From Annulohypoxylon bovei var. microspora (Eukaryota; Ascomycota; Sordariomycetes; Xylariales; Hypoxylaceae), in NCBI GenBank assembly GCA_022836615.1, contig MU405236.1, positions 124,001-188,000 of the forward strand: a DNA stretch of 64,000 bases, written 5' to 3'. Of the stretch, positions 23,911 to 33,125 are shown piece by piece (positions within the stretch are counted from its first letter, which is position 1; every line of letters starts with the position of its first letter). The position numbers were made by a program, and so were the translations under genes. Below the pieces are notes generated by a model. The model made no database searches, had not been told where the DNA came from, and was given only the letters and a program-made list of their open reading frames with translations.

Positions 23911-25056
23911 ATGGACTCACCAACACATCGTGTAGTGGATATCCACACTCACATGTATCCCCCAGCATACGTCCAACTCTTAGAATCCAGGAACAGCATA
24001 CCTCTAATCCGTAAATTCGCCGGCGCGGAGGAACCCCGCCTCATAATTCTGCCGGCTGAGGCCGAGTCGCTAGACAAGAGCACTGCAGAAAACCCAGAGA
24101 AGCCGTCCTCTCACCTCCCCGGCCGGCCCGTAACGACTCACTACTCATCACTAAGCCAGAAGCTGCACTTCATGGACACGCACAAGATCGACATCTCGGT
24201 TATCTCGCTCGCGAACCCCTGGCTCGACTTCCTCGCCTCCGAAGACGCCGGCGAGACCGCCAAGTCCATCAACCAGGAGTTCTCCAACATGTGCGGCCAG
24301 GCGCCGGGCCGCCTCTTCTTCTTCGCCACGCTGCCCCTGACGGCGCCTCCCGAGACGCTGCTCGCGGCCGTCGGCCACGTGCGCAGCCTCAAGTACTGCC
24401 GGGGCGTGATCCTCGGCACGACGGGGCTGGGCAAGGGGCTCGACGACCCGGCGCTGGTGCCGGTGCTCCGCGCGCTGGCCGCCAACAAGCTGACCGTGTT
24501 CCTGCACCCGCACTACGGGCTGCCGGGCGAGGTGTGGGGCCCGCGCGCGGCCGAGTACGGCCACGTGCTGCCGCTGGCCCTGGGGTTCCCGATGGAGACC
24601 ACGATCGCGGTCGCGCGCATGTACCTGGCCGGCGTGTTCGACCACGTGCCCGAGCTGCGCATGGTGCTCGCCCACAGCGGCGGCACGCTGCCGTTCCTGG
24701 CCGGCCGCGTCGAGAGCTGCATCGTGCACGACGGGCACCTCGTGAGGGAGGGCAAGGTCGGGCCGGGCAGACGCACCATATGGCAGGTTCTCAAAGAGCA
24801 GATATATCTGGATGCGGTCGTGTACTCGGAGGTCGGGCTCAAGGCCGCGGTCGATGCGAGCGGTGCCGACAGGCTGATGTTTGGCACGGATCACCCGTTC
24901 TTCCCGCCGCTGGGCAGCGACGAGCAGGGCGAGTGGGAGAGCGTGACGTGGAACGCGGAGGCGGTTAAGAAGGCTTTGGGGGATGGTAGCGAGGCTGCGA
25001 GGGCGGTTATGGGCGGGAATGCGGTCGAGGTGTTGATGTTGCATGAGGATGATTAA
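23911..25056 (+). CDS. Uracil-5-carboxylate (iso-orotate) decarboxylase
   Basis: Releases CO2 from uracil-5-carboxylate to give uracil, the last thymine-specific step of fungal thymidine salvage. Single exon, 381 residues, amidohydrolase_2 family (ACMSD-like TIM barrel). Metal and catalytic residues are visible: H12 and H14 in DIHTHMYPP, H199 in LHPHYG, H255 in LAHSGG and D327 in GTDHPFFPP. The blocks LKYCRGVILGTTGLGKGLDD and GHVLPLALGFPMETTIA match the Cordyceps enzyme whose structure is known, which favours this call over aminocarboxymuconate decarboxylase. The central part (about 24290-24760) is very GC-rich compared with both ends of the same ORF. Neighbouring thymine 7-hydroxylase makes its substrate. 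Confidence 0.93.
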   Translation: MDSPTHRVVDIHTHMYPPAYVQLLESRNSIPLIRKFAGAEEPRLIILPAEAESLDKSTAENPEKPSSHLPGRPVTTHYSSLSQKLHFMDTHKIDISVISLANPWLDFLASEDAGETAKSINQEFSNMCGQAPGRLFFFATLPLTAPPETLLAAVGHVRSLKYCRGVILGTTGLGKGLDDPALVPVLRALAANKLTVFLHPHYGLPGEVWGPRAAEYGHVLPLALGFPMETTIAVARMYLAGVFDHVPELRMVLAHSGGTLPFLAGRVESCIVHDGHLVREGKVGPGRRTIWQVLKEQIYLDAVVYSEVGLKAAVDASGADRLMFGTDHPFFPPLGSDEQGEWESVTWNAEAVKKALGDGSEAARAVMGGNAVEVLMLHEDD

Positions 25057-25737
25057 AAGGGGTTCGACTGGCAGTAAGCATCACCTACACTACGAATAGT
25101 AACTGTACTACTAGATACATATATACCGGTTGACAACATCGCCTAGAAGTTACACGCTGTCGAGGACAGTTAGTAGTAGTCATAAACGAGGTGAAACCTC
25201 ATATAAAATAGATATTTTGCTAAATATACTAACTAGGTACTATTCTATATTAAGTTGGATGCCCTACTCCGACGGCTGTACATAAATCCAATAACAACTA
25301 ACATAAAACGTAGACAGGGTAATATGATACCTAGCCTAATCCATTTTTTTCAGTCGCAGACAAGTAGGTATAGATTCCAACGATAATAAACATCGCTACC
25401 ACTAGGAGGGTACCAGTGTGAATGACCGGCCGAGGCATCCAAGCTTGCGACAGTGCGTTACACTACTGAGCCTTGGTTCCATAGACCCTTAGCCTAGCTT
25501 CGATTTAACTTCGTACATACATAATATAGCAACATATGTTAAGAAGTAGGTAGTTACCGGGAAAACACTTGTCGGGGATATCCATGATATCAATCTATCT
25601 CCTATTTAAATGAGATCATACCTACCTAGGGAATGAACATCGAAATTAACCATGAATTTTAAGGAAAAAACCATAGATTTCGAACTCATTATCACATATC
25701 CTTCTCATAGTCTATTCGCACTGCGCTTGAACACGCA
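25057..25737. other. Intergenic stretch
   Basis: 680 bp of AT-rich sequence between two plus-strand genes, with no gene or repeat recognised. The right end is the promoter side of the FAD monooxygenase. Confidence 0.5.
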
Positions 25738-27513
25738 ATGATTCCCGTTGCGATCGTTGGCGGCGGTCCAGTCGGGCTCGTTTCCTCAATTCTTTTATCG
25801 ATGAGCGGTATAGAAAACGTCGTATTCGAGCAATACCCAAATACGTCGATCCATCCAAAGTCATCGGGAATCAACCAAAGAACGGTCGAAATCTTCCAGC
25901 ACATAGGAATCGAAGAAGAATTCGCCAAACATCGTGCTCCGTTCAAGTTCGTATCTCATACCGCGTGGTATACCGGCCTGGGTGAAAACGACATCGAGAT
26001 AGTGAAGAGGGAGGCCTGGGGCGCGGGAGCACGCTTCCAGGAGTACCAGCGCAATAGTCCCGCTTATTATAGTATGCTGCCGCAGATACGCTTAGAACCG
26101 ATCTTGAAGCGTCGAGCCTTAAGCTTGAACCCGGCGTCTGTACGTTACCATACGAAAGTTCTCAGTGTCCGGGAAGAGGACGGTTCTGTTACTGTTCTCG
26201 TCCGCAATAAAGATGGAGGCGAGGAGGAAGTTCGCGCGCAGTATGTGCTGGGCGCTGATGGCGGCCGTGGTTTTGCACAAGATATCGGGATCGAGCTAGA
26301 AGGAAAACGCGACATCGTGGAGATGATGACCGTGCACTTCAAAGCCGAGCTTGAGGCCCGTCATCCCGACAAGAAAGTCTTTATCTCCTGGCTGATTAAT
26401 CCGAGGATGAGAGGCAGTCTAGGAACGGGCTTCTGCTATCATGTTGGCCCCTACTACCCGGAAAGAGAGGCAAGATCGGAATGGGTATTGGTCTTTCCTC
26501 GTCTGCCAGAGGGACCCGAGACTTTCGGGCGCGAGGATATGATCAAGCGTGTCCGAAAGAGTCTGGGAATCCCAGATTTGGAGATTGATATCCTAAGCAC
26601 TAGCAGCTGGACGGTCAACGCGATGGTGGCGCAGCAATACAGAAGCAGAGGCGGGAACATCTTCTTGGTCGGGGATGCGGCTCATCGGTTCCCACCCTGG
26701 GGTGCGCTCGGGATGAGCACGGGGATTCAGGATACCTACAACCTCATCTGGAAGCTCGTGGCGGCCCTTCGGTCTCCAAATACGAAACGCTTCGACAGTC
26801 TTCTCGATACCTATGAACTTGAGCGACAGCCTATCGCTCGTCGTGCTGCGGAGATTTGCCTGTCGAATATGCTCAATCACAGCGATATAATGGACACCGC
26901 GGTCGGCATATCGCCGGATGCAAGCGTAGAGCACAATCTCGAAGCAGTCCGAGCATTTAGTGACCCGAACCATCCCCAGTATAAGGCCAAGAGGGATGCG
27001 GTTCAGGACGCCTCCGTTGATCTAGATCTCCAATTCAACGCTCCCGGTATAGAGATCGGCTGGTTCTACCCGAGCGCAGATATAAACCGCGAGGGCGACA
27101 AGACACGCCACGATGGCCAAATGCTGGAAGACGGGAAGTTTGACATTACGAATTATCATCCTTCGACTATACCGGGTCACAATTTACCCCATGCTTGGCT
27201 GAAAAGAGGGAATGAGGAGATGTCTACGCGACACCTGATCCGACTCAATTCGTTTGTACTTTTGGCTAATTCATCCAAGTGGTCGCCACTCCAAAGCGAG
27301 CTCGTGGACGTGGAAGTTATTGATGATGGGGATGGATGGACAGATCGAGACGGTGTATGGGGTAGCTTATGTAGTGTAGAGTCTACAGGTGCTGTTCTGG
27401 TCAGACCGGATGGCATAGTTGCATGGCGAGCGCAAGAATGGACCTACGAGGCGATGCAATCATTTCCTGCTATATTAGATGACATCTTAAAAGTTCACCT
27501 ACACGAAGATTAG
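25738..27513 (+). CDS. FAD-dependent aromatic monooxygenase (TfdB/PheA-like)
   Basis: Single-exon, 591-residue group A flavoprotein hydroxylase. The FAD-binding GxGxxG appears at the start as AIVGGGPVGL, the DG motif as LGADGGRG, and the GD motif as FLVGDAAHRFPPWGALGMSTGIQD. The C-terminal thioredoxin-like domain typical of phenol hydroxylases follows (about residues 410-591). Such enzymes use NAD(P)H and O2 to hydroxylate phenolic rings. The true substrate is unknown: the neighbours are pyrimidine-salvage genes and a terpene cyclase-like gene, so context does not decide. Converges on the Pyr4-like gene. Confidence 0.9.
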   Translation: MIPVAIVGGGPVGLVSSILLSMSGIENVVFEQYPNTSIHPKSSGINQRTVEIFQHIGIEEEFAKHRAPFKFVSHTAWYTGLGENDIEIVKREAWGAGARFQEYQRNSPAYYSMLPQIRLEPILKRRALSLNPASVRYHTKVLSVREEDGSVTVLVRNKDGGEEEVRAQYVLGADGGRGFAQDIGIELEGKRDIVEMMTVHFKAELEARHPDKKVFISWLINPRMRGSLGTGFCYHVGPYYPEREARSEWVLVFPRLPEGPETFGREDMIKRVRKSLGIPDLEIDILSTSSWTVNAMVAQQYRSRGGNIFLVGDAAHRFPPWGALGMSTGIQDTYNLIWKLVAALRSPNTKRFDSLLDTYELERQPIARRAAEICLSNMLNHSDIMDTAVGISPDASVEHNLEAVRAFSDPNHPQYKAKRDAVQDASVDLDLQFNAPGIEIGWFYPSADINREGDKTRHDGQMLEDGKFDITNYHPSTIPGHNLPHAWLKRGNEEMSTRHLIRLNSFVLLANSSKWSPLQSELVDVEVIDDGDGWTDRDGVWGSLCSVESTGAVLVRPDGIVAWRAQEWTYEAMQSFPAILDDILKVHLHED

Positions 27514-27876
27514 TAATGGATATATATTTTACTTAGGTACCTATGTAAGTATAAATTGGAATGTGCTGATGTTGCGTGATGATGATTGAAGGGACTCGGG
27601 CGAAAGGGCTGTTGAGGCTTATGTATAATATCTTAATGATACAAGCTTCGTTTTCGCCTTGCTCAAAGCCCACTGCACCACAACCTAATTGATAATGCGA
27701 AATGTCAAAACTCGATGCAACAACACGGATATTACAAGAGAGTAGGTTGGTTCTAAGGTACGTACCTAAGTAAAGCCATTTGTAGTGTCTTGACAGCGAC
27801 CGATTTCGCATATCTGACCCCTGACGAACAGAACCACGGTGGTTTAAGATGTTCACGACATCTTCAGCTAGCCCAG
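27514..27876. other. Convergent intergenic stretch
   Basis: 360 bp between two stop codons, holding the 3' ends of the FAD monooxygenase and Pyr4-like genes. A TAGGTACCTA palindrome is at 27534. No gene was seen. Confidence 0.6.
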
Positions 27877-28856
27877 TTACTGTCCCTTTTCTTTCTCTAG
27901 CTCCAGCGTGTGAGCCCCAACCAATCTTCCATTGGCAATCTCTCGCTCTGTTTGACGGACGTGCCAGAGCACAAAAGGATATACGAGATCGCATATCAGA
28001 GATAACCCGCACATGAAAATGCTCATCGGTTGAGTCCAGTAAGAGTGCGCTTCCGGCCAGTACCACCACAGTAAACCGTTGCAAAAACCTAAACCGAAGA
28101 GTGATCCCATAAACCTACATAGCCTACCCAAGATTAGCTCAAGATCATTTCACCTAGCCGATACCCTGTTATCGCGAGGGTTTAACAACCCTTTTGATAG
28201 TTGAGTGTAATGAGATGATATTTACTTAGGTACCTAGGTATGTAGGGAACTTAGATAGGGAAATGAGGAACTTACCAAATTGTATATCCGGTACCCCCGG
28301 AATGACCACGGATTATGAGCATTGCCACGCTAGAAGTGCTGAGAACGAGCTGTGAAAGTCCAGCAGACCAGTAGGCCAACTCAGTCGTATCGTATCCGTC
28401 CTGGCCATAGTACCATTTGCCGGATTTGTCGCCTGTGCCGATCCCCGGACGTGACAGCCACCACGAGGCAAACGCGTAATGACCCCAGCATCCTACTGCT
28501 AGCATGAGAGCCAGGATCCAAGCCATATGACGGCCGACGAGCTTGTTAGTGGACGCCCACTCCTCGGGTGCAAACCGCACGGTGGTATAGATCAATCCTA
28601 GGTCCAGCAGGAGCCAGAGGGTGAAGCCGAGTTTTTCGAACAGCATCTCGGCCACGTAAAAGCCGTATACGATTTCCCAACTGACATTAATCGCCAGACC
28701 CAGGATGGGCATCCCGTACGAGCGCGTCTGGATGCTACGACGTGTCATCAGAACGTACGCGACGCCCCAGAAGAACACGCCGGACCCGAGGAATACGGTC
28801 GAGATTGGCACCAGCCATTGCGGCGCGTGCGAGGGTGCAATGTCTGAGGATCCCAT
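27877..28856 (-). CDS. Pyr4/PaxB-like integral membrane protein (putative terpene cyclase family)
   Basis: Two exons, 28856-28276 and 28114-27877, encode 272 residues with about seven hydrophobic helices. The block YGMPILGLAINVSWEIVYG matches the family signature of membrane-bound meroterpenoid cyclases (Pyr4, PaxB). Its E61 corresponds to the essential Glu of Pyr4, and D236 in SLICDLVYPFVLW to the essential late Asp. I chose the ATG at 28856. An upstream in-frame ATG at 28994 would add a basic, non-family extension and contains a GTAAGT that may mark a 5'-UTR intron. No prenyltransferase, PKS or PaxM-type epoxidase is nearby, so a cyclase role here is uncertain. Confidence 0.75.
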
Positions 28857-29319
28857 CCTTAGAAGCCGTCTCGAGGCGAATTGTAGTCGGTGAGTACCTA
28901 TCGTGAGCAGCTTTGAGGTTGTCCGAACTTGGAATAGTTTACTTACATGCGCCTCTTCATAGGCGATGAGTAATATCTTATGTAAGCGAACCATACCTCG
29001 TTTTGTGGCTTATGTAAGCCACGGTAGGTACAAGCGCTGACACGCCACACCACCAACATCTATCACCATACACTTACAGAGTTCACATAACTAATAGCTT
29101 AATTATGTGATATAATATAAGTTCATATTATAATATTTACGGATAGAAAGGTCACTTACATTGCAGGAGGCATGCATCAGCCAGCCAGCACACAAATATA
29201 AGAAATATATATGCTTACTCGTCCAGACACATATTCACGAGTATTTTAAACGAAATATCTTGAAGACAGGTAATAACTAGAGTTAGAAACATCTACGTGT
29301 CTTACCCCATCAATTGATA
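28857..29319. other. Divergent intergenic stretch
   Basis: 460 bp shared 5' region of the Pyr4-like (minus) and TDP2-like (plus) genes. It is AT-rich around 29090-29150, with no further element identified. Confidence 0.5.
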
Positions 29320-30336
29320 ATGGACGATATAATACAAAAAGCGATGAAACACCAGGAAGAGGTGATGAAGTCCAAAGGTCCCATCCCGTGGAAGCCGGAT
29401 CATCCGCATCCGCAGCCGTACTACGCGTATGACGGCACCAGACAGGCATGGGAGCCAGCGGAGACCAAACCGTCGCGAGAGGTACACGGCGGCAAGGGAA
29501 TTTCGAGGCTTTGCTTATTTAGCTGGAATATAGATTTCAGGATGCCGTACGCCAAAGAGCGGATGGATGTCGCCTTAGCCCACCTAGAGGGCCTGACGAG
29601 GAACTTGCCGTCAACGACAGCGTCGGTCGTATTTCTGCAGGAATGTATCGAGGAAGATCTGGGGACGATTGGAGAGAAGGAATGGGTTAGGGAGAGGTTC
29701 CATGTGACGGATGTCGGCGACTCGAATTGGGGATCTGACTACGGCACCACTACGCTGGTGGATCGCCGTCTGAGTATTACGTCCTGCTTCCGTGTGCACT
29801 ACGAGAAGACGCGTATGGGGCGCGACGCTTCTTTCATCGACGTGGTGCTCGATGGAAGTAGTAGTGGCCAGGCCAAAACTATTAGGCTGTGCAATTCCCA
29901 CCTCGAGTCGCTTGCTTTCGAACCCCCTTTCCGCCCGCCTCAGGTGCAAGTTATGGCTAAGCACATGCGTGCGGACGGTGTGGACGGCACGCTAGCGGCA
30001 GGTGATTTTAACGCTATACAGCCATTCGATAGGACGCTGCATTCGGACAACGATCTCAAAGACGCATATCTCGAGCTGGGCGGCAAGGAGGACAGCGACG
30101 AGGGGTATACCTGGGGACAACAGGCAGCGACCGAGGAAAGGGATCAGTACGGATGTTCGAGGATGGATAAGGTGTACTTCACCGGAGGTCTTCGGTTGCA
30201 TAAATTCGAGAGGTTCGGCGCAGATACCCAAATCAGTGGGAAGCAGGAGAGTGAACATCTTATATCTCTAGGGTATGAAAAACCTTGGATCACAGATCAT
30301 TTGGGAGTCTTAGCCGAAGTGGAAATTGTTGATTAA
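29320..30336 (+). CDS. Endonuclease/exonuclease/phosphatase family protein, TDP2-like
   Basis: Single exon, 338 residues. It has the EEP-fold catalytic motifs in order: LFSWNID, VFLQEC (metal-binding Glu), NSHLES, AAGDFNAI and ITDHLGV (catalytic Asp-His). This is the arrangement of tyrosyl-DNA phosphodiesterase 2, which removes topoisomerase II adducts from DNA 5' ends by hydrolysing the phosphotyrosyl bond. The N-terminal 60 residues are basic and Pro-rich without a known domain. Fungal members of this group are largely uncharacterised, so DNA repair is an inference. I chose the first ATG (29320). Confidence 0.88.
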   Translation: MDDIIQKAMKHQEEVMKSKGPIPWKPDHPHPQPYYAYDGTRQAWEPAETKPSREVHGGKGISRLCLFSWNIDFRMPYAKERMDVALAHLEGLTRNLPSTTASVVFLQECIEEDLGTIGEKEWVRERFHVTDVGDSNWGSDYGTTTLVDRRLSITSCFRVHYEKTRMGRDASFIDVVLDGSSSGQAKTIRLCNSHLESLAFEPPFRPPQVQVMAKHMRADGVDGTLAAGDFNAIQPFDRTLHSDNDLKDAYLELGGKEDSDEGYTWGQQAATEERDQYGCSRMDKVYFTGGLRLHKFERFGADTQISGKQESEHLISLGYEKPWITDHLGVLAEVEIVD

Positions 30337-30618
30337 TGCTAAGGCTTCTAAGGCTTTTTTTTATATTTCATTTTTAGCATGAAGATTAGGAGCAACATAT
30401 TTTTCAAACGAAGGAATAGAGAAGCAGTGTAATGTGTCCCATAAAAACAAATCATAACCTTCATATGAAGCCTCTTACCACCCTCTCTATTAAGCAAGAG
30501 TCTCTCTCATGCCTCTATGGCAGTTCGTACCGTACCAAATATGTTTTTATTTGGTTTATTAGTTCTTTTTGAGAAACTAACCCTGTATGCCGAATAGAAA
30601 TTTGTGGCCATAAAGACA

Positions 30619-31689
30619 TCACTGTCTTTTAGACCGGGTATCTGACCATAACTTATCCACAATCTGAAAAACGGCCGTGACATCACGCATGACGGCCTCG
30701 TCAACCTTCCCACCAAGCTTCTGTTGGATCTTGTCCGGATGCCATCTGACTCTTTCCTCCTTCAGCTTCGCCAGAAACTCCGCCTCGCCCACTTCCTCGG
30801 GATCAATCCCCATGACGAAGAAGTCTCTCACGGCATCCGCACCCACATCCTCGCGCCGTCCGCTTCTCACGGGCCAACCTATACCCTCTGCGCCACCATC
30901 CCAGCTCGTCCAAGCCCTCCCGTACTCCTCGAACTTTTCCTTCCATCCCTTCCTCCGCCTCCTCTCTTCACCCCTACGCAAACTCCGCTCCATCTCCCTC
31001 GTCAATCTTCGCGCCTCCTCTTCCCCTTCATCTTTCTTCCTCTTCCGCTCCTCCTGACGCGCCCGTTCCTCGAGCAGGCCCGCGTGCGTCTTCTCCCACA
31101 TGCGCTGGCGCACGAAGGTCGCGTACTCGTCGTCGGTCATGCGCTCGAGCTCTCCGTCCGGCCCCGGGCGTGAGTTGGGGTACACGTGGATCGGCTGCCC
31201 GTACACGTTCTGCCAGTAAGCGGCCCCTTCGTCGTCGGCCATGGCGTCGAAGAGGGACTCCCGGAACGCCGTTTCAGTGTCCAGTGGTGGCGGCTCAAAG
31301 GGGTTTGGTGGTGTGGGGGAGCGGGACCGTCGCCGCTTATGCCGGTGGTGACGGTGATGATGTCTGTGTCTACGATGGCGGTGGGAAGATAGTTCTTCGT
31401 CTGCGCTGTCCTGGTCGTGCTCGCGGTCGCGATCGCGGGAAGAGTGGCGATGAGAGCGCGAGCTCTTCTTTGATTTGAATCGGAATTTTGAGGTCTTCTT
31501 GCTTTCCCTTGTCTCTGCAGTCTCCTCCCTATTTTCTGCCGATGCATGTTCTTCATCCGGCTCTGGTTGGGGAGGTGGCGCCTCTTTGGGGGATGTGCGA
31601 GATTCTATTTCAGGTGACGTCGAACGGTGGTCAGGGTTGATGGAGGAGAGTATATGCCGCCTCTTCGGCGAGGCTGGTTCTGCGGTCAT
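30619..31689 (-). CDS. NFKBIL1-like protein with J-domain-like C-terminus
   Basis: 356 residues, single exon. Residues 1-130 are low complexity, rich in Ser, Arg and His (an HRHRRHRHHHRHHRHKRRR-type run), as in nuclear speckle proteins. The middle is a charged coiled-coil stretch with many Glu/Arg. The C-terminus has FLAKLKEERVRWHPDKIQ, a J-domain helix with an intact HPD motif, and VFQIVDKLW. This organisation matches fungal homologues of NF-kappa-B inhibitor-like protein 1. Ankyrin repeats are not evident. Its function in fungi is unknown; nuclear RNA processing is suggested by composition only. Start at 31689 was chosen over an upstream in-frame codon at 31797. Confidence 0.82.
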   Translation of the reverse strand: MTAEPASPKRRHILSSINPDHRSTSPEIESRTSPKEAPPPQPEPDEEHASAENREETAETRESKKTSKFRFKSKKSSRSHRHSSRDRDREHDQDSADEELSSHRHRRHRHHHRHHRHKRRRSRSPTPPNPFEPPPLDTETAFRESLFDAMADDEGAAYWQNVYGQPIHVYPNSRPGPDGELERMTDDEYATFVRQRMWEKTHAGLLEERARQEERKRKKDEGEEEARRLTREMERSLRRGEERRRRKGWKEKFEEYGRAWTSWDGGAEGIGWPVRSGRREDVGADAVRDFFVMGIDPEEVGEAEFLAKLKEERVRWHPDKIQQKLGGKVDEAVMRDVTAVFQIVDKLWSDTRSKRQ

Positions 31690-32215
31690 CGTGTGTACAT
31701 ATTGCGCAGCTTTTCCCTCGCTAGATAAAGTGAGGAAAACGAATGTTGCGTTTGATAATTCGAAGTTGAAATTGGAATGGTTTATAGAGATGCACAACTA
31801 CAATAGTGAATGGATAAAATTTAAGCTTACCTAATCTAATCTTATTGGGTTAATTGAATTAACCAATAGACCACGCCACTTATGTGCGATAACGTCATAA
31901 CCGGAATCAATATTGAAGACCAGTTGAATCTCTTCTGTATTATTTACACGTTTTTGTAGCGGAGCGAATGTAAAGGCGTGTATGTACAGTAATAATAGAG
32001 CATAAGTCTATGCCATTATAAGGTCCGGCTATTATTTACATAATTCCTTGTAAAAGAAACTCCAATGGCACTTTATGGCTTCATTCTAGGCAACTTCTCA
32101 GACCGGAAATCTGATGATGACAGCATGTTTCCCAATAATGATAAAAAAGCTAGGCCATTTGTTGTCTTATAGTAATTGGGTATCATAAAATATTTGTCTT
32201 GCGTTGAGACCTCCC
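31690..32215. other. Intergenic stretch
   Basis: 526 bp between the NFKBIL1-like start and the EFG1 stop (both minus). AT-rich, no gene recognised. Confidence 0.5.
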
Positions 32216-33125
32216 TCATTCATCCTCAAAGAATCCACCTTCACTGTCACTCGAGTCACGAGCTTCAGATTGCTCACGACGTTTCGTCTTGCCTTTTCCT
32301 TGTTGGGTATTCGTAGATTCTGACGTAGCCGAATTGTTCGTCTTGGAATGACTGGTCTTTGTAGTCTCGGTGCCCTTCGAGTCTTGTTTGCCAGTGATCT
32401 TCGTTCTTGGGTCACTGTCAAGCTTCCGCTCTCTGATTTTGACGAGTGCTGGAATGCCCTCTGTCGATGCCTTCTCTATTACTTCCCATAGCGGCGGTCG
32501 TTCGGCATATAGCGCTTGTGCTGCGGAGCTCGTATCTTCTTTCTTCTCCTCTCCTTTCGCCGTCACTGGGTACAGACTGGTGTAGCGCTCTCTGTGTGGG
32601 AAATATCTAGTATAGAGACTGTCGATCTCCGCCCTGTGTAGGTCTGCGTTTAGTTTCTCGATCTCTTTCTCATCGGTGGCTGTCTTGAGCTGGGATTTCA
32701 TTTGCTTCGCGAGTCGGTCCGCTTTCTTCCTCTCTATATGCATTATTAGAATTGATGGATATCAATATTTAGAGACGTGGAAGCGTAGTCCTACCAAAGA
32801 AGCGGACCATATGATACTTCTTGATCATGGCCTTTCTCCTCTTATCATCGACAGCATCTTCAATCCTCTGTTGATGATGGGCTAGCTCTCTCTCTAAATC
32901 ATTCTGGATATTGGCAGGCATGTTTTGGCCTGTCTTGAATCGTCTCTCAATCGTTCGTGCTCGTTTCTTCATCCAATTAATGCTACCCGAATTAACCTTA
33001 GCCTTCCTCGAATTCATTTTATTAAATCTCTTAGGCGCATGAGATCCAGAAGTGTGTTCGCTAGTCTCTCCCTTCCCAGAGGATTCGGCATGAAATTCGG
33101 AGAACTTCCTTTTAGAACCCATCAT
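32216..33125 (-). CDS. EFG1: rRNA-processing protein Efg1
   Basis: Nucleolar factor for processing of the 18S rRNA precursor and small-subunit assembly. Two exons, 33125-32795 and 32733-32216, encode 282 residues. The domain core reads NWMKKRARTIERRF, IQNDLERELAHHQQRIEDA and KYHMVRFFERKKADRL, then an ESLYTRYFPHRERY-like segment (here DSLYTRYFPHRERYTSLYP). The C-terminal 100 residues are a low-complexity Lys/Ser/Thr/Glu tail. The intron (32734-32794) splits a conserved FFERKKA block and keeps frame. Two adjacent ATGs exist (33125 and 33122). The gene's 5' flank contains a TIR element starting about 240 bp upstream. Confidence 0.9.

Noticed and set aside
24151..25044. Long antisense ORF (297 codons) over the decarboxylase gene
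   Set aside because: Residues are Arg/His/Gln/Val-rich, and the open frame results from the high GC content of the sense gene. Sense-strand motifs and catalytic residues are complete.
23911..25056. Aminocarboxymuconate-semialdehyde decarboxylase (ACMSD) as the product
   Set aside because: Same superfamily, but long blocks match fungal uracil-5-carboxylate decarboxylase and the neighbour makes that substrate.
28857..28994. N-terminal extension of the Pyr4-like protein to the ATG at 28994
   Set aside because: The extension is basic and unlike family N-termini, and contains a GTAAGT that may be a 5'-UTR splice site.
20000..30336. A secondary-metabolite gene cluster (hydrolase, dioxygenase, amidohydrolase, FAD hydroxylase, Pyr4-like)
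   Set aside because: The dioxygenase and amidohydrolase are recognisable thymine-salvage enzymes, and no PKS, NRPS, prenyltransferase or regulator is present. Chance proximity is the simpler reading.
30534..30555. ACCAAAT hairpin between convergent genes as a terminator
   Set aside because: A 7-bp stem in AT-rich DNA is common by chance, and fungal Pol II termination does not use such hairpins.
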